Positions 16,740-25,628 of a stretch of DNA of 64,000 nt are shown piece after piece. Every line of letters begins with the position of its first letter. The stretch's first letter is position 1. Source of the stretch: Mesorhizobium sp. AR02 (GTDB lineage: Bacteria > Pseudomonadota > Alphaproteobacteria > Rhizobiales > Rhizobiaceae); NCBI RefSeq assembly GCF_024746835.1, contig NZ_CP080533.1, positions 248,001 to 312,000 on the forward strand, read 5' to 3'. The notes below the pieces were generated by a model. That model worked only from the letters and a program-made list of their open reading frames with translations, was not told the DNA's origin and did not search any database. The translations under genes were made by a program, and so were the position numbers.

Positions 16740-18377
16740 TCAGGCAGCTTTATCTGCTGCGATCGTCAAGGGGCTCCAATTCCAGGGAAGCAAGTCCTCG
16801 AGCCGTGTGACCGGCGTGTCGGCGATGCGGGAGAGAACATCGGCAAGCCAGGCTTGCGGATCAACGTCGTTGAGCTTTGCGGTGGTGATCAGCGTTGCCA
16901 TGAAGGCGGCCCGATCAGCGCCACGATCGGAGCCTGCAAACAACCAAGCTTTCCTGCCGAGAGCAAAACCACGCAGCGCCCGTTCGGCGGCGTTGTTGGT
17001 GAGACAAATCCGACCATCGCCGAGGAAGGACGTGAACCCGTCCCAGCGCTTCAGCATATAGTCGATAGGCTCGGCGACCGGGGAGCTGCGGGACAATTTG
17101 GCCCGCTCGGTCCGCATCCAGGCCTCAAGTTCGGCGACGAGAAGACGGCTCTCCTGCCGGCGTCGTTCCAGACGTTCGTCGGGGACGAGTCCGTTGATGT
17201 CGCGCTCGATATCGAACAGCGCGTCGATGCGTTTGACCGCCTCGAACGCGATCGGCGAGATCGGCGCGGCGTTCTTGCCACGCTTGGCATTGGCGGCGAT
17301 GTCGGCGAGCACGAAGAACTTACGACGCGCATGCGCCCAGCACAGCGCCTGGGTCAGCGGACCGGGGTCACGGTCCACCTTGAACAGCGGGTTATAGCCG
17401 CCATAGGCGTCGGCCTGCAGAATGCCGGTGAAGGATTTGAGATGGCGCTCGGGATGTTCCTGCCGCCGATCGCGCGACGCATAATAGAGTGCCGCCGGCG
17501 GCGACTGCCCGTCGAACGGCCGGTCATCCCTGACGTAGGTCCAGATGCGGCCCGTGTCGGTCTTGCCGCGGGCCAGGATCGGCACGGTGGTGTCATCGAC
17601 ATGCAGGCGATCAGCGGCAAGCACATGCGCCTCGATCAGCGCATGCAATGGCTTCAGCGCTGCGGCACAAGCACCGACCTGGTCGGCCAGCGTCGACACG
17701 CTCAGATCGATGCCTTCACGGGCGTAGCGGTCGCTCTGCCGGTTTAGCGGCTGGTGCTGGGCGAACTTCTCGAACAGGATCATCGCCAGCAGGTTCGGGC
17801 CGGCAAAGCCGCGCGGCGTCACGTGGAAGGGTGCCGGCGGCTGCGCGATCTTCTCGCATTCGCGGCAGGTGAACTTCTCGCGCACCGTTTGGATCACCTT
17901 CCACTGGCGCGGGATCACCTCCAGCGTCTCGGTGATATCCTCGCCAAGTTTTGCAAGCTTGGCCGAACCGCAGCACGGGCAATTTGACGGTGCGGCGATG
18001 ACGACGCGCTCGCGCGGCAGATGCTCAGGGAACGGCTTTCTTGACGGGCGCCTGCGCTCAAAGGCCCGGACCGTCGACGACCGTGCCGCCAATTCCGCTG
18101 CCAGTTCGTCTTCGCTGGCGTCGGCCTCCAGCTCCTCGAGCTGCAACTCCATCGGTTCGAGAAGCCGGGCTTTGCGCTCCGAGCGGCTGCCATAGATCTC
18201 GCGCTTCAGCTTCTCGATCTCCAGCCGCAGTCGCGCGATCAGCGCGTCCGAGTGCGAGTTGGAGGCCTGCGCGCGGGCGGCGAGCGCTTGCGCTTCGCGG
18301 CGGGCCGCACGCTCGGCGAGGATCATCGCGTGCGCACTGGCAAGGTCACCGGGAAGCTGATCGGCCGCATCGGTCAT
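16740..18377 (-). CDS. tnpC: IS66 transposase TnpC
   Basis: Encodes 545 residues. It has an N-terminal leucine-rich coiled coil (about 20-75), a zinc-binding knuckle (NCPCCGSAKL with later CRECEK), the FHVTPRGFAGPNLLAMIL segment and the DDE catalytic core. The core includes LHVDDTTVPIL, QADAYGGYNPLF and the terminal TNNAAERALRGFALGRKAWLF block. Length and order are normal for IS66 TnpC. The frame is intact, so the transposase itself may still be made even though the element's tnpB is broken. Confidence 0.95.
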   Translation of the reverse strand: MTDAADQLPGDLASAHAMILAERAARREAQALAARAQASNSHSDALIARLRLEIEKLKREIYGSRSERKARLLEPMELQLEELEADASEDELAAELAARSSTVRAFERRRPSRKPFPEHLPRERVVIAAPSNCPCCGSAKLAKLGEDITETLEVIPRQWKVIQTVREKFTCRECEKIAQPPAPFHVTPRGFAGPNLLAMILFEKFAQHQPLNRQSDRYAREGIDLSVSTLADQVGACAAALKPLHALIEAHVLAADRLHVDDTTVPILARGKTDTGRIWTYVRDDRPFDGQSPPAALYYASRDRRQEHPERHLKSFTGILQADAYGGYNPLFKVDRDPGPLTQALCWAHARRKFFVLADIAANAKRGKNAAPISPIAFEAVKRIDALFDIERDINGLVPDERLERRRQESRLLVAELEAWMRTERAKLSRSSPVAEPIDYMLKRWDGFTSFLGDGRICLTNNAAERALRGFALGRKAWLFAGSDRGADRAAFMATLITTAKLNDVDPQAWLADVLSRIADTPVTRLEDLLPWNWSPLTIAADKAA

Positions 18378-18422
18378 GGCGGGAGGGAATCATATTCGCT
18401 CCCGCCATGCCAGCGGTTTTGC

Positions 18423-18566
18423 TCATCCCGCCGAGCTCGGACGCCAGGTTTTTTGCGGCATTCGCCAGTCGATGCCTTCGAGCAAATAGCCGAGCTGTGC
18501 AGGCGTGATCACCACCGTGCCGTCGGCCGCCGATGGCCAGATGAAGCGGCCGCGCTCGAGCTTCTT
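18423..18566 (-). pseudogene. tnpB: 3' half of IS66 tnpB
   Basis: Encodes the last 47 or so residues of TnpB, from KKLERGRFIWPSAADG to WRMPQKTWRPSSAG. The beginning of the gene is on the other side of the inserted recombinase element, at 21965-22170. The first bases kept on this side are AAGAAGCTC (minus strand), of which the first AA is the duplicated crossover dinucleotide. Confidence 0.9.
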
Positions 18567-18616
18567 GTAACTCACTTGGAAATGCAGGCGGTTCATCGTC
18601 CCCGTTGCAGTTTGTG

Positions 18617-18949
18617 ATGGTGACTCACCCCTTTCATCCGTATTCCGGGCAGCACGGTGCCTGCGTTGGGAAGCGCGGTAACCGAGCGGGCAAGCTGTTG
18701 CTGCTGCGCTTTGACGATGGCCGGATTTGCTCTGTTCCGCCGCAATGGACCGATGCAGCCGTGCCCAGCCTTGAGGTTGTCGCGGGAAACGGGCGCGCAC
18801 TGTGCAGCCTCACCGACCTACTGGAACTCAGCAGTCTCGTAGAGCGCCTCATATCGCAAGGGAGATGCGCAACGCCGCAAGATTGTAAAGGAAATTTCGC
18901 CGATGTTGTAAGGAAAATAACGCCGCAAAATCCATGGGGGCTTCGCTGA
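18617..18949 (+). CDS. DUF5372-like protein
   Basis: Encodes 110 residues from the ATG at 18617. It begins MVTHPFHPYSGQHGACVG, then GKLLLLRFDDGRICSVPPQWTD, and a C-terminal LTDLLELSSLVERL helix. The VTHPFHPxxG start and a V-P--WTD middle are what I remember of DUF5372, a small family linked to recombinase elements in rhizobia. Function unknown; a beta-rich nucleic-acid binder is possible. It is the first gene of the element. Confidence 0.65.
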   Translation: MVTHPFHPYSGQHGACVGKRGNRAGKLLLLRFDDGRICSVPPQWTDAAVPSLEVVAGNGRALCSLTDLLELSSLVERLISQGRCATPQDCKGNFADVVRKITPQNPWGLR

Positions 18950-19067
18950 ATGTGCTGTATTAGTAGAGATTATATGCGATTGGTTGGCAGATACACGCTT
19001 GACAGTTTAATCATACGCGGCATATTTATAATTACGATAATTGAGTCGACATCGGGGGGCAGCGCAG

Positions 19068-19532
19068 GTGTCGGACAGCGTCAAACACAGGCAATCGAAA
19101 GCCAGCGCTTTGGCCGAGGATGGCACGCTCAATCCAGCCCCGGAAAAAATCGGCGATCAGAAGTTCCGGGAGGACGGCTTCTTCGATCCGCGCGACATCG
19201 TGCAGGTGAAGTACGAGATGCTGCGGCGCGTATCCGTCGACAAAATGTCGGTAACGGAGGTGTCCGACGAATATGGCGTCTCCCGCCCGACCTTCTACCA
19301 GGCCAAAGCGGACTTCGAGGACGCGGGTCTGGCCGGCCTAGTACCGAGGAAGCGCGGCCCGCACGGCCCGCACAAGATCCAGAGCGAAGTGCTGGCCTTT
19401 CTCAGGGCCCAAGTGGTTCCAGGCGAGCCCATTCGGGCACGCGAACTGACGAACCGGCTCTGGACAGAGTTCGGCCTCGATGTCCACCCCAGAACAATCG
19501 AGCGTGCGCTCGGCGTAAAAAAAACGGCGTAA
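19068..19532 (+). CDS. Helix-turn-helix protein of the recombinase element
   Basis: Encodes 154 residues from GTG at 19068 (GGGGGG ribosome site; a TTG at 19041 is the alternative). After a polar N-terminus comes a DNA-binding domain: MSVTEVSDEYGVSRPTFYQAK is a clear HTH, followed by GLAGLVPRKRGPHGPHK, like the HTH_29 type in transposase accessory proteins. A second winged-helix-like part follows (ELTNRLWTEFGLDV, PRTIERAL). The last codons lie on a run of eight A, three codons before the stop. Confidence 0.8.
   Translation: MSDSVKHRQSKASALAEDGTLNPAPEKIGDQKFREDGFFDPRDIVQVKYEMLRRVSVDKMSVTEVSDEYGVSRPTFYQAKADFEDAGLAGLVPRKRGPHGPHKIQSEVLAFLRAQVVPGEPIRARELTNRLWTEFGLDVHPRTIERALGVKKTA
19517..19524 (+). 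other. A8 slippery run, possible programmed -1 frameshift
   Basis: In the HTH frame the sequence is GTA AAA AAA ACG, so an A AAA AAA heptamer is in the classic position. A -1 shift there would leave the HTH frame three codons before its stop and continue, without stop, through the ORF ending at 19840. The product would be the HTH protein plus about 107 residues. Confidence 0.45.
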
Positions 19533-19564
19533 CCATCAGTGGTGGTGCGCAATTGCATTGCGCG

Positions 19565-19840
19565 ATGCAGTCCCGCGCCACGGAGCGATACGAAATACTG
19601 CGCGCCGCCGCGCTTGGTGCCGCGCTCCCTGTGGAGGCACGCAGTGGTCTTAGCATCCTTCTGCATCGCGGCATGTGGGCCTGGGTTAGCGCGATCTTGC
19701 GTGCGCCGGGCTGGTCCCCACCCGCGGCTTCGCCGCCTGTAGCCAGGCTGCCGATCGCGGACGAAACGTCCGAGCGACGCACAATCATCCACTTGCTCGC
19801 CGCCATCGTGATGGCGGCCCCTGAACGGAGAACAGCATGA
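19565..19840 (+). CDS. Small ORF coupled to the recombinase gene
   Basis: A 91-residue frame (MQSRATERYEILRAAALG...) whose stop overlaps the recombinase start as ATGA, the arrangement of translational coupling. It has a helical, hydrophobic middle (SGLSILLHRGMWAWVSAIL), a Pro-rich stretch and a helical C-terminus (TIIHLLAAIVMAAPERR). It can be read alone or as the -1 frameshift extension of the HTH protein. It is conserved in frame up to the A8 run, which supports a real product. No family recognised. Confidence 0.55.
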   Translation: MQSRATERYEILRAAALGAALPVEARSGLSILLHRGMWAWVSAILRAPGWSPPAASPPVARLPIADETSERRTIIHLLAAIVMAAPERRTA

Positions 19841-21954
19841 ACGAAAAGCTCAAGGTCCAATCGCATCATCTCGAGCGGAGCGCTTACCTCTACATCCGAC
19901 AGTCATCGATGCGCCAGGTCATGGAGAATGTCGAAAGCACCAAGCGTCAATACGATCTTCGTGGTCGCGCGATCGGGCTTGGATGGCACGACGACCAGAT
20001 CACCGTCATCGACAGCGACCAGGGCGAATCCGGCGCTTCAGCGTCGTGGCGCGAAGGCTTCCAGCGCTTGGTGTCCGATGTCGGCATGGGGCGCGCGGGG
20101 ATCGTCATGGGCCTGGAAGTCTCTCGCCTCGCCAGAAACAACGCGGACTGGCATCGGCTGCTGGAGATCTGCGCTTTGGCCGACACGCTCATTCTCGACG
20201 AAGATGGCGTCTACGATCCGGCTAACTTCAATGACCGGCTTCTGCTGGGCCTCAAGGGCACGATGAGCGAGGCCGAGTTGCACGTTATCAAAGCCCGGTT
20301 GCGCGGTGGCATTCTCAACAAAGCACGCCGCGGCGAATATCGCTGTCCCCTTCCGACCGGCTTCATCTACAACGAGGTTGGCGATGTGGTCCTTGATCCA
20401 GACGCTCAGATCCGGGAGATGATCACCCACTTCTTCGAGACGTTCTCGCGGGTCGGGTCGGCCACGCAGACCGTCAAGGCGTTTGCCAGGGAAGGTCTGC
20501 TCTTCCCATCCCGGTTCCGCAACAGCAAGCGGGTGGTCTTCCAACCGCTGACCACATCGGCGGCCTTACGCACGCTGCACAATCCTCGCTACGCGGGCGT
20601 CTATGCCTATGGTCAGCGTCTTTACCGCAGAACCGTCGACGGAAAGAAACAGTTCCGCAAACGTGAGCCCAATGAATGGCTCGCATGCATCCCGGACGCA
20701 CATCCCGGCTATATCAGCTGGGAGCAGTTCCAGCACAACCTCAAGGCGCTCGAGGCCAATGGCCAAGGCTACCAGACCGCGCGCATCTCGCCACCGCGCG
20801 AAGGCGCGGCTTTGTTGCAGGGGCGCGTCATATGCGGGCGGTGTGGCTGTCACATGAGGGCCCGTTACGTCACCCGGCGCGGTCAGGTGGACACTTGGTA
20901 CGTCTGCAGCCGCGCCTACGTCTCTCGGGGTGAGCCTCACTGCCAGTCGATCGCAGGCTGGCCCGTCGACGCGGCGATCGGTGAACTGATCGCTGCGGAA
21001 ATGACGCCCGCCGCCGTGGAGTTAGCTCTGGAGATCCGAAAAGAGATCGAAGCGCGCTATGACGAAGCGGACAAACTCCGGCTCCGTGCCGTCGAACGCG
21101 CCCAAATCGATGCCGATCTTGCACAGCGGCGGTTTATGCTGGTCGATCCGAACAACCGCCTGGTCGCCGACACCCTTGAACGCGAATGGAACGACAAACT
21201 GCGCATGCTGTCTGATCTACGAGAAGAAAGAGAGAGTGCTCTGCGCGCAGACCGAGCGACACTCGACGATGCAATCCGCGATCGATTGATCGCCATGACG
21301 GCCGACTTCAAAACGGTCTGGCGCGACCCCGCCTTGCCGAACCGAGAACGCAAGCGGCTCCTTGCCTATCTCGTCGAAGACATCACATTGCTCAAGTTCC
21401 AGGCCGAGGGAGAGACACGGATACACATCCGCTTCAGAGGCGGAAAGACCGAAACATTGATCACTCAGAACCCGAAAACCTCCGCACAGCAGGTAAAGAC
21501 CCGGCCCGAGGTGGTCGAATTGGTCGACAAGCTTCTCGACGAGCATATCTGCGCTGAAATCGCTGACATCCTGAATGCAAGGGGAATCCGTCCCGGCGGC
21601 TCAGCGCGGCGCGGTAAGGCTGACACCCAGTTCAGCGACTTGCGCGTCATCTATCTCGTCAAGCAATATGGTCTGCGCTCGCGCTACGACCGGCTGCGCG
21701 AGCGGGGAATGCTGACAAAAGCAGAAGCCTGCGCAAAACTTGGAATCACCGAATGCACCCTGGTCAGATGGGCGAAATACGGCATCGTGAAAAGACATGC
21801 CTACAACGGCTATATCGGCCTCTATGAACTGCCCGGACCGCACGTCCCAGCCAAACAGTGCAGCCGATGGAACCAGCTTGCCCATCGGGCAGAGGCCATC
21901 CGCCAACTCAACTCCTCAAAATGCTCCGATCTCAAGGAAAGGGCTGTAGTATGA
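19837..21954 (+). CDS. Large serine recombinase
   Basis: Encodes 705 residues. The N-terminal resolvase domain has YLYIRQSS with Ser23 as the likely nucleophile, and DQGESGAS and LEVSRLARNNADWHRL with the conserved Arg residues. A recombinase domain follows (about 180-320), then a zinc ribbon (GRCGCHMRARY with VCSRAYVSRGEPHC, 330-370), a long coiled coil (390-460) and a C-terminal HTH (LTKAEACAKLGITECTLVRWAKYG). This is the layout of serine integrases. From memory it resembles the Y4bA/Y4pH proteins of the NGR234 symbiotic plasmid. It stops 10 bases from the element end. Confidence 0.92.
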   Translation: MNEKLKVQSHHLERSAYLYIRQSSMRQVMENVESTKRQYDLRGRAIGLGWHDDQITVIDSDQGESGASASWREGFQRLVSDVGMGRAGIVMGLEVSRLARNNADWHRLLEICALADTLILDEDGVYDPANFNDRLLLGLKGTMSEAELHVIKARLRGGILNKARRGEYRCPLPTGFIYNEVGDVVLDPDAQIREMITHFFETFSRVGSATQTVKAFAREGLLFPSRFRNSKRVVFQPLTTSAALRTLHNPRYAGVYAYGQRLYRRTVDGKKQFRKREPNEWLACIPDAHPGYISWEQFQHNLKALEANGQGYQTARISPPREGAALLQGRVICGRCGCHMRARYVTRRGQVDTWYVCSRAYVSRGEPHCQSIAGWPVDAAIGELIAAEMTPAAVELALEIRKEIEARYDEADKLRLRAVERAQIDADLAQRRFMLVDPNNRLVADTLEREWNDKLRMLSDLREERESALRADRATLDDAIRDRLIAMTADFKTVWRDPALPNRERKRLLAYLVEDITLLKFQAEGETRIHIRFRGGKTETLITQNPKTSAQQVKTRPEVVELVDKLLDEHICAEIADILNARGIRPGGSARRGKADTQFSDLRVIYLVKQYGLRSRYDRLRERGMLTKAEACAKLGITECTLVRWAKYGIVKRHAYNGYIGLYELPGPHVPAKQCSRWNQLAHRAEAIRQLNSSKCSDLKERAVV

Positions 21955-21964
21955 AGCCAGTTAG

Positions 21965-22170
21965 TTCGTGAATAGGCAAGCACCCTGGCCGTCGTGCCAG
22001 ATCACCTTGATCAGGCCACCCTGCCGCCCGCGGAAACAGAACAAGTGGCCGCTGTGCGGATCGCGCTTCAATACTTCCTGCACCATCAGCGAAAGACCCG
22101 GAAAGCCTTTGCGCATGTCCGTATAGCCAGTAGCGAGCCACACCTTCACACCGCTCGGGACCGGGATCAT
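21965..22170 (-). pseudogene. tnpB: 5' half of IS66 tnpB
   Basis: Starts ATG at 22170 overlapping the tnpA stop (ATGA). Encodes MIPVPSGVKVWLATGYTD through IWHDGQGACLFT and then meets the element, whose first bases give N-stop. Joined with 18423-18566 it restores a normal 115-residue TnpB: ACLFT directly followed by KKLERGRF. Confidence 0.9.
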
Positions 22171-22586
22171 CGCCGCTCCAGAACATCGAGGATCCGGCCG
22201 AGCGCCTCACTGTCGACGTCACTCTCGACCCGCAGGCGCCGGCCGCCGCCAAGCTCGATCGTCACCATGCTCGGCTTGCGGCGCCGACGAAGAGTGGACA
22301 CCGGCTTTAACTGTGATGTCGGTGGCGGCTCCACCGGCGTCGGCGGTGCGGGTAGCGCCGCGGCGACCTCCACGGGAACGAGTTGCGGAATGGACGGCCC
22401 GGGGACCTGGCAGAGCTCCTTGCGCCACCGGAAAAGCTGGCTCACATAGATACCGGCCGACCGCGCGATCTCGGAAACACTGGCACCAGACTCAAACGTC
22501 GCCGCGACCAGCCGCTCCTTCTCCTCGCGAGACCAGCGCCGACGCCGCTCGACCGACGTGATCACCTCAATCTGATGTTTCGTCAT
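22167..22586 (-). CDS. tnpA: IS66 accessory protein TnpA
   Basis: Encodes 139 residues. The N-terminus has the HTH of transposase family 8 (RRRWSREEKERLVAATFE, then VSEIARSAGIYVSQLFRWRKEL), then a Pro-rich linker and the C-terminal IELGGGRRLRVESDVD module. Order and size are typical of IS66 TnpA. Overlap with tnpB is 4 bases. Confidence 0.92.
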   Translation of the reverse strand: MTKHQIEVITSVERRRRWSREEKERLVAATFESGASVSEIARSAGIYVSQLFRWRKELCQVPGPSIPQLVPVEVAAALPAPPTPVEPPPTSQLKPVSTLRRRRKPSMVTIELGGGRRLRVESDVDSEALGRILDVLERR

Positions 22587-23401
22587 AGGGCTAGTCCTGG
22601 TGCTTGCACTAGGACTTGCAGCCTTCAGCCTACCTCAGCAAGGCGGCCGTCGCCGTGGGGATCCGGTTGTACCGGCGCTATCGACGCTGCCGGCTAATCG
22701 CCGCGTGCGCGCGCGGATTGTCGCTACATAGGCTGGTGATCCTGGTGACAATGATCGCTTGAAGCCGGGCGTCCCCTGCCGGCTAGGCCACGTCATCACC
22801 ACCGAGTCATCGAGCGAGTTCGAATCTGCAGAAGGTAATGGTATCAGGTCCGGCCAATCTGGCCGGACCTGCGCCATTTCAATGAGCGCTCGAGTTCTAC
22901 AGTTCTCGCAGCCGATAGGTACTTAACGCAGGTGGTCCGCCTGATCGCGGCGACGTTTCGGCTCGGGCGGCCTGCCGTTTTTCAGACGGACATGACGCTG
23001 CTTTTCTCGTCAACAACTCTGCCCTTTGCCAGCTTTGCGGGCGGTGTCCATGCTTAATGAACTCCGGACGACCAAGCTCCGCGCGCACCACGCAGCCAGG
23101 CGGGCACATTCTGGGGGAAAGTTCAAATGCCGCTTCAACCACCAGCGCGCGGGCGGCCACCCAGGCCCGGCATTTTGATAAGAGCCGGCGGCTTGTGCCT
23201 GAGGCAGGTACCCGTCGCTCTTAGGTGGACTAAGAGCGACGGGCGGTGTTGCCTGAAAATGCGGAACTGCTACTTTAGCCGCAAACGAGATGCTAACGGC
23301 TGCACGGTAAATGAAGTCTTCAAAAGCCCCGTCGGGGTTTGAAAGACAAGCATCTTCCGTCATCGGAGCAGGCCGGCCATTGGTCCCTTGGCTGGCAAGT
23401 G
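22587..23401. other. Long intergenic region with hairpins
   Basis: No gene supported. It holds the unresolved right end of IS66-1, a perfect 11-bp hairpin with 3-base loop at 22846-22870, and a CCCC-GTC-GGGG hairpin with T run near 23323-23340. Confidence 0.4.
22846..22870. terminator. Perfect 11-bp hairpin
   Basis: aggtccggcca at 22846-22856 pairs with tggccggacct at 22860-22870 around a 3-base loop. It is not next to a confident gene, so its role as a terminator is a guess. Confidence 0.4.
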
Positions 23402-23436
23402 TCTCGCGATTCGGCGAGCTTTACCGAATCGCGAGA
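23402..23436 (-). terminator. Hairpin after the OmpA-family gene
   Basis: A perfect 13-bp inverted repeat (23402-23414 with 23424-23436, loop 9) begins 9 bases after the OmpA-family stop on the minus strand. No T run follows. Confidence 0.6.
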
Positions 23437-23444
23437 TGTCTTGG

Positions 23445-25274
23445 TCAGTTGGCGCTGGCGACGGGCGCCACAAGCGGCGTGATACGGCGAATAGCGACGC
23501 GGCGGTTCTGCCGTTCCGGTCCCGTCGTGTTCACTTTGAGATAGCGTTTGCCGTAGCCCTGGGTCGTCAGGTTCTCCGGCGGGATGCCGAAGGCGCTGGT
23601 CAAGGCCTCGGCGACTGCCTCGGCTCGCCTGTCGGACAAGGCCAGGTTAGCGTTCTCGCTACCGACAGCATCAGTGTGGCCTTCAATTAGGAACGTTTCT
23701 GCCGGGTTCTTCTTCAGCAACCTGTTCATTGCGTCCGCCACCCCTTGCAGTTTCTTGACTTCGCTGTCCGAGATCGAAGCCGAACCGGATTCGAAATTCA
23801 ACGTATCTAGATCGACACGACGTGCGATATCGCGAACACGGGCCGAACGCTTGACCTCGACGACCGAGTAGAGCCGTTGGACCTTTTCCACCGGCGGCTG
23901 TTCGAGGAAGGTATAATAGTCTCCCTGATCCTGGACCGACTCTGAGTCCAGTATGTATTGGTCGCTGGGGATGGTCAGCTGCATGGGCGGCAAGTCATCT
24001 CCAGGATCGCGCCAGTCGTGCACGTCCTGATAGTAGTGCTCGTCAACATAGCTTAACACGTATTCGCGACCATCGGGCGTGATGCGCGAACGTTGGATGA
24101 CGTCGCCATTGCTGTTGCGGATGGTGACGATCTGGTTGCCGTTGTCGCGCACGATGGTTTCGCGCGTACGGCCGCGCGGCAACTCCTCATAGTAGACATC
24201 CTTGGCGCCCCGGTCCAAACGTGGAGTTTCGTTGCTTTCAACAATAGTTTGGTTGTTGAACTGGATGATCAGGCGATCGCCTTCCGTCTTTACATCGGCA
24301 CCTTGCGGGCGCTCCTTAGCCTGGACGTCAGGCGCCTTGTCAAGGCGTTTGCCTTTTTCGTCGGTAACCGGAACGATCTTTTCCGGCTTGATCGCCTCCT
24401 GCGCTGCCTTGTCGTCGGCAGGTGGTGGCCCTTTGGCAACTGCGGCGGGCGCGGGAGCGGCACCCTGGTCACTGCCGCCTTGCTGGGCAGGCTGTTTGCC
24501 GTCCTTGCCAGGGCGTTTCGCATCCTTCTGACTGTCAAGGATCGGTGCGGCGTTCGGATCAGTCGGTGCCTCGCCCTGGACCGGCTTTTCGCCTTGGGCG
24601 GGCGCCGCCGGCTCACCAACGGCCGGTTTTCCGCTGGCGGGGGGCTGCTCGGTTGAAGGTTGGGCTTTTGTCACGGGCTGCTTTGATGCAGGCGCCTCGG
24701 CGGCAGGCTGCGAGGTGGCAGGTTTCTTTTCTGACTTGCTCGTAGGTTCCGCCGGCTGTTCGCCCTGGGCAGGCGCAGGCTGATCGGTCGGAGCGGGCGC
24801 CTGGGGAGCCGGGGTGGGCAAAGGCGCCTTGTCTGCGGGCGGCTGGACTTGCTTACCTGGAGCCGATTTATCGGGAGCCCTGTTGGGCGCAGGCTCGGCT
24901 GGCGGCGCCGGCGCAGGCTCGGCCGTTGGAGCGGGCTGTTTCTTCGTGGACGGTTCAGCCGGTGGCGTGGATTCTGGAACGGGAGCTGCCTCAGACGCCG
25001 GAGCTGCCTCTTTTGGCTGAGCCTGCGGTTTAGGAGTAGGCTGTGGTTCGGTCGCTGGAAGTGGAGCAGCGTTTTCGGACGGAGCCTGTTGCCTTAGCGC
25101 GCAGGCTTCGGCGGACTCGCCCTCCTTACATTTCAACTTGATAAGAATCGGCGGTGCGGATGCGACGAACCGTGCCGCGCCGAATGCTGCGCTGCTGAGC
25201 GTGGCCCCCAACGGCGCTGAGGCGATGAGCAACCCGAGTGCGGTGCTGGCCAAAATCTTTGGTCGGCGTGTCAT
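23445..25274 (-). CDS. OmpA-family protein with long Pro/Ala-rich linker
   Basis: Encodes 609 residues from the ATG at 25274 (GGAG 6 bases upstream; the frame opens further upstream without a site). It has a signal peptide (about 1-30), then a low-complexity region of Pro, Ala, Lys, Glu and Gln (about 50-300), a middle domain (DRLIIQFNNQTIVESNETPR, SRITPDGREYVLSYVDEHYY) and a C-terminal OmpA domain (about 490-605) with LNFESGSASIS and the peptidoglycan-binding FLIEGHTDAVGSENANLALS segment. A near EcfG-like box (GGAAC-N16-AGTT at 25308-25332) lies 34 bases upstream. It probably spans from outer membrane or periplasm to peptidoglycan. Confidence 0.9.
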   Translation of the reverse strand: MTRRPKILASTALGLLIASAPLGATLSSAAFGAARFVASAPPILIKLKCKEGESAEACALRQQAPSENAAPLPATEPQPTPKPQAQPKEAAPASEAAPVPESTPPAEPSTKKQPAPTAEPAPAPPAEPAPNRAPDKSAPGKQVQPPADKAPLPTPAPQAPAPTDQPAPAQGEQPAEPTSKSEKKPATSQPAAEAPASKQPVTKAQPSTEQPPASGKPAVGEPAAPAQGEKPVQGEAPTDPNAAPILDSQKDAKRPGKDGKQPAQQGGSDQGAAPAPAAVAKGPPPADDKAAQEAIKPEKIVPVTDEKGKRLDKAPDVQAKERPQGADVKTEGDRLIIQFNNQTIVESNETPRLDRGAKDVYYEELPRGRTRETIVRDNGNQIVTIRNSNGDVIQRSRITPDGREYVLSYVDEHYYQDVHDWRDPGDDLPPMQLTIPSDQYILDSESVQDQGDYYTFLEQPPVEKVQRLYSVVEVKRSARVRDIARRVDLDTLNFESGSASISDSEVKKLQGVADAMNRLLKKNPAETFLIEGHTDAVGSENANLALSDRRAEAVAEALTSAFGIPPENLTTQGYGKRYLKVNTTGPERQNRRVAIRRITPLVAPVASAN

Positions 25275-25307
25275 TTGATTCTCCGTGTCGTGTCCCGTCG
25301 CTATCCA

Positions 25308-25332
25308 AACTGGGCACTGCCACATTGGTTCC
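25308..25332 (-). promoter_or_regulatory. Weak EcfG-like promoter candidate
   Basis: Minus-strand GGAAC, 16 bases, AGTT, one mismatch in the -10, 34 bases before the ATG of the OmpA-family gene. Confidence 0.3.
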
Positions 25333-25628
25333 CCGTCAAGATCGAATGGCGCGCTTGTCAGCAGACACGACAGGCGGATCATTCGCTACTCCCTCTCATT
25401 GGCACTAATTGTTGCTATTTTTATCTGGTGATTAGCGATACCGGCCGGGCCGCCATCCGCGTAAGCCCACCTGAACCCTTCTAGCGCAATCCCGCTTTGG
25501 CATAATAACGAGCAATCTCGAATCCGAAGGCATGCGCGGCTGCAAGCAAGTGGTGCGCAAATGCGCCTCCACCGGCTCTGAGGCTGGTCGCTACCTGGTC
25601 GTGATCAAGATCGCTGAGACTGCCCGGC

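Larger units (their letters stand above)
18567..21964 (+). mobile_element. Serine-recombinase element inside IS66 tnpB, copy 1
   Basis: The element is bounded by TT (AA on the minus strand) at 18565-18566 and 21965-21966. Its ends, GTAACTCACTTGG and, read inward from the right, CTAACTGGCTTC, are partly similar inverted sequences. It carries four genes in one direction: DUF5372-like, HTH, a coupled small ORF and a large serine recombinase. A second copy ends at an equivalent tnpB position at 62842. The AA shared by both junctions, and needed only once in the restored tnpB, fits a serine integrase 2-bp crossover. Confidence 0.85.
16740..22586 (-). mobile_element. IS66-family element 1, interrupted
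   Basis: tnpA (22167-22586), tnpB and tnpC (16740-18377) are in the normal IS66 order on the minus strand. tnpB is cut into a 5' part (21965-22170) and a 3' part (18423-18566) by the recombinase element at 18567-21964. Removing that element restores an uninterrupted TnpB. The terminal inverted repeats could not be placed with confidence, so the limits given are the outer coding ends. Confidence 0.85.

Noticed and set aside
16360..22680. Possible IS66-1 ends with ACAACCGG at about 16366 and 22670
   Set aside because: Only nine or ten bases match, and no 8-bp target duplication is next to them.
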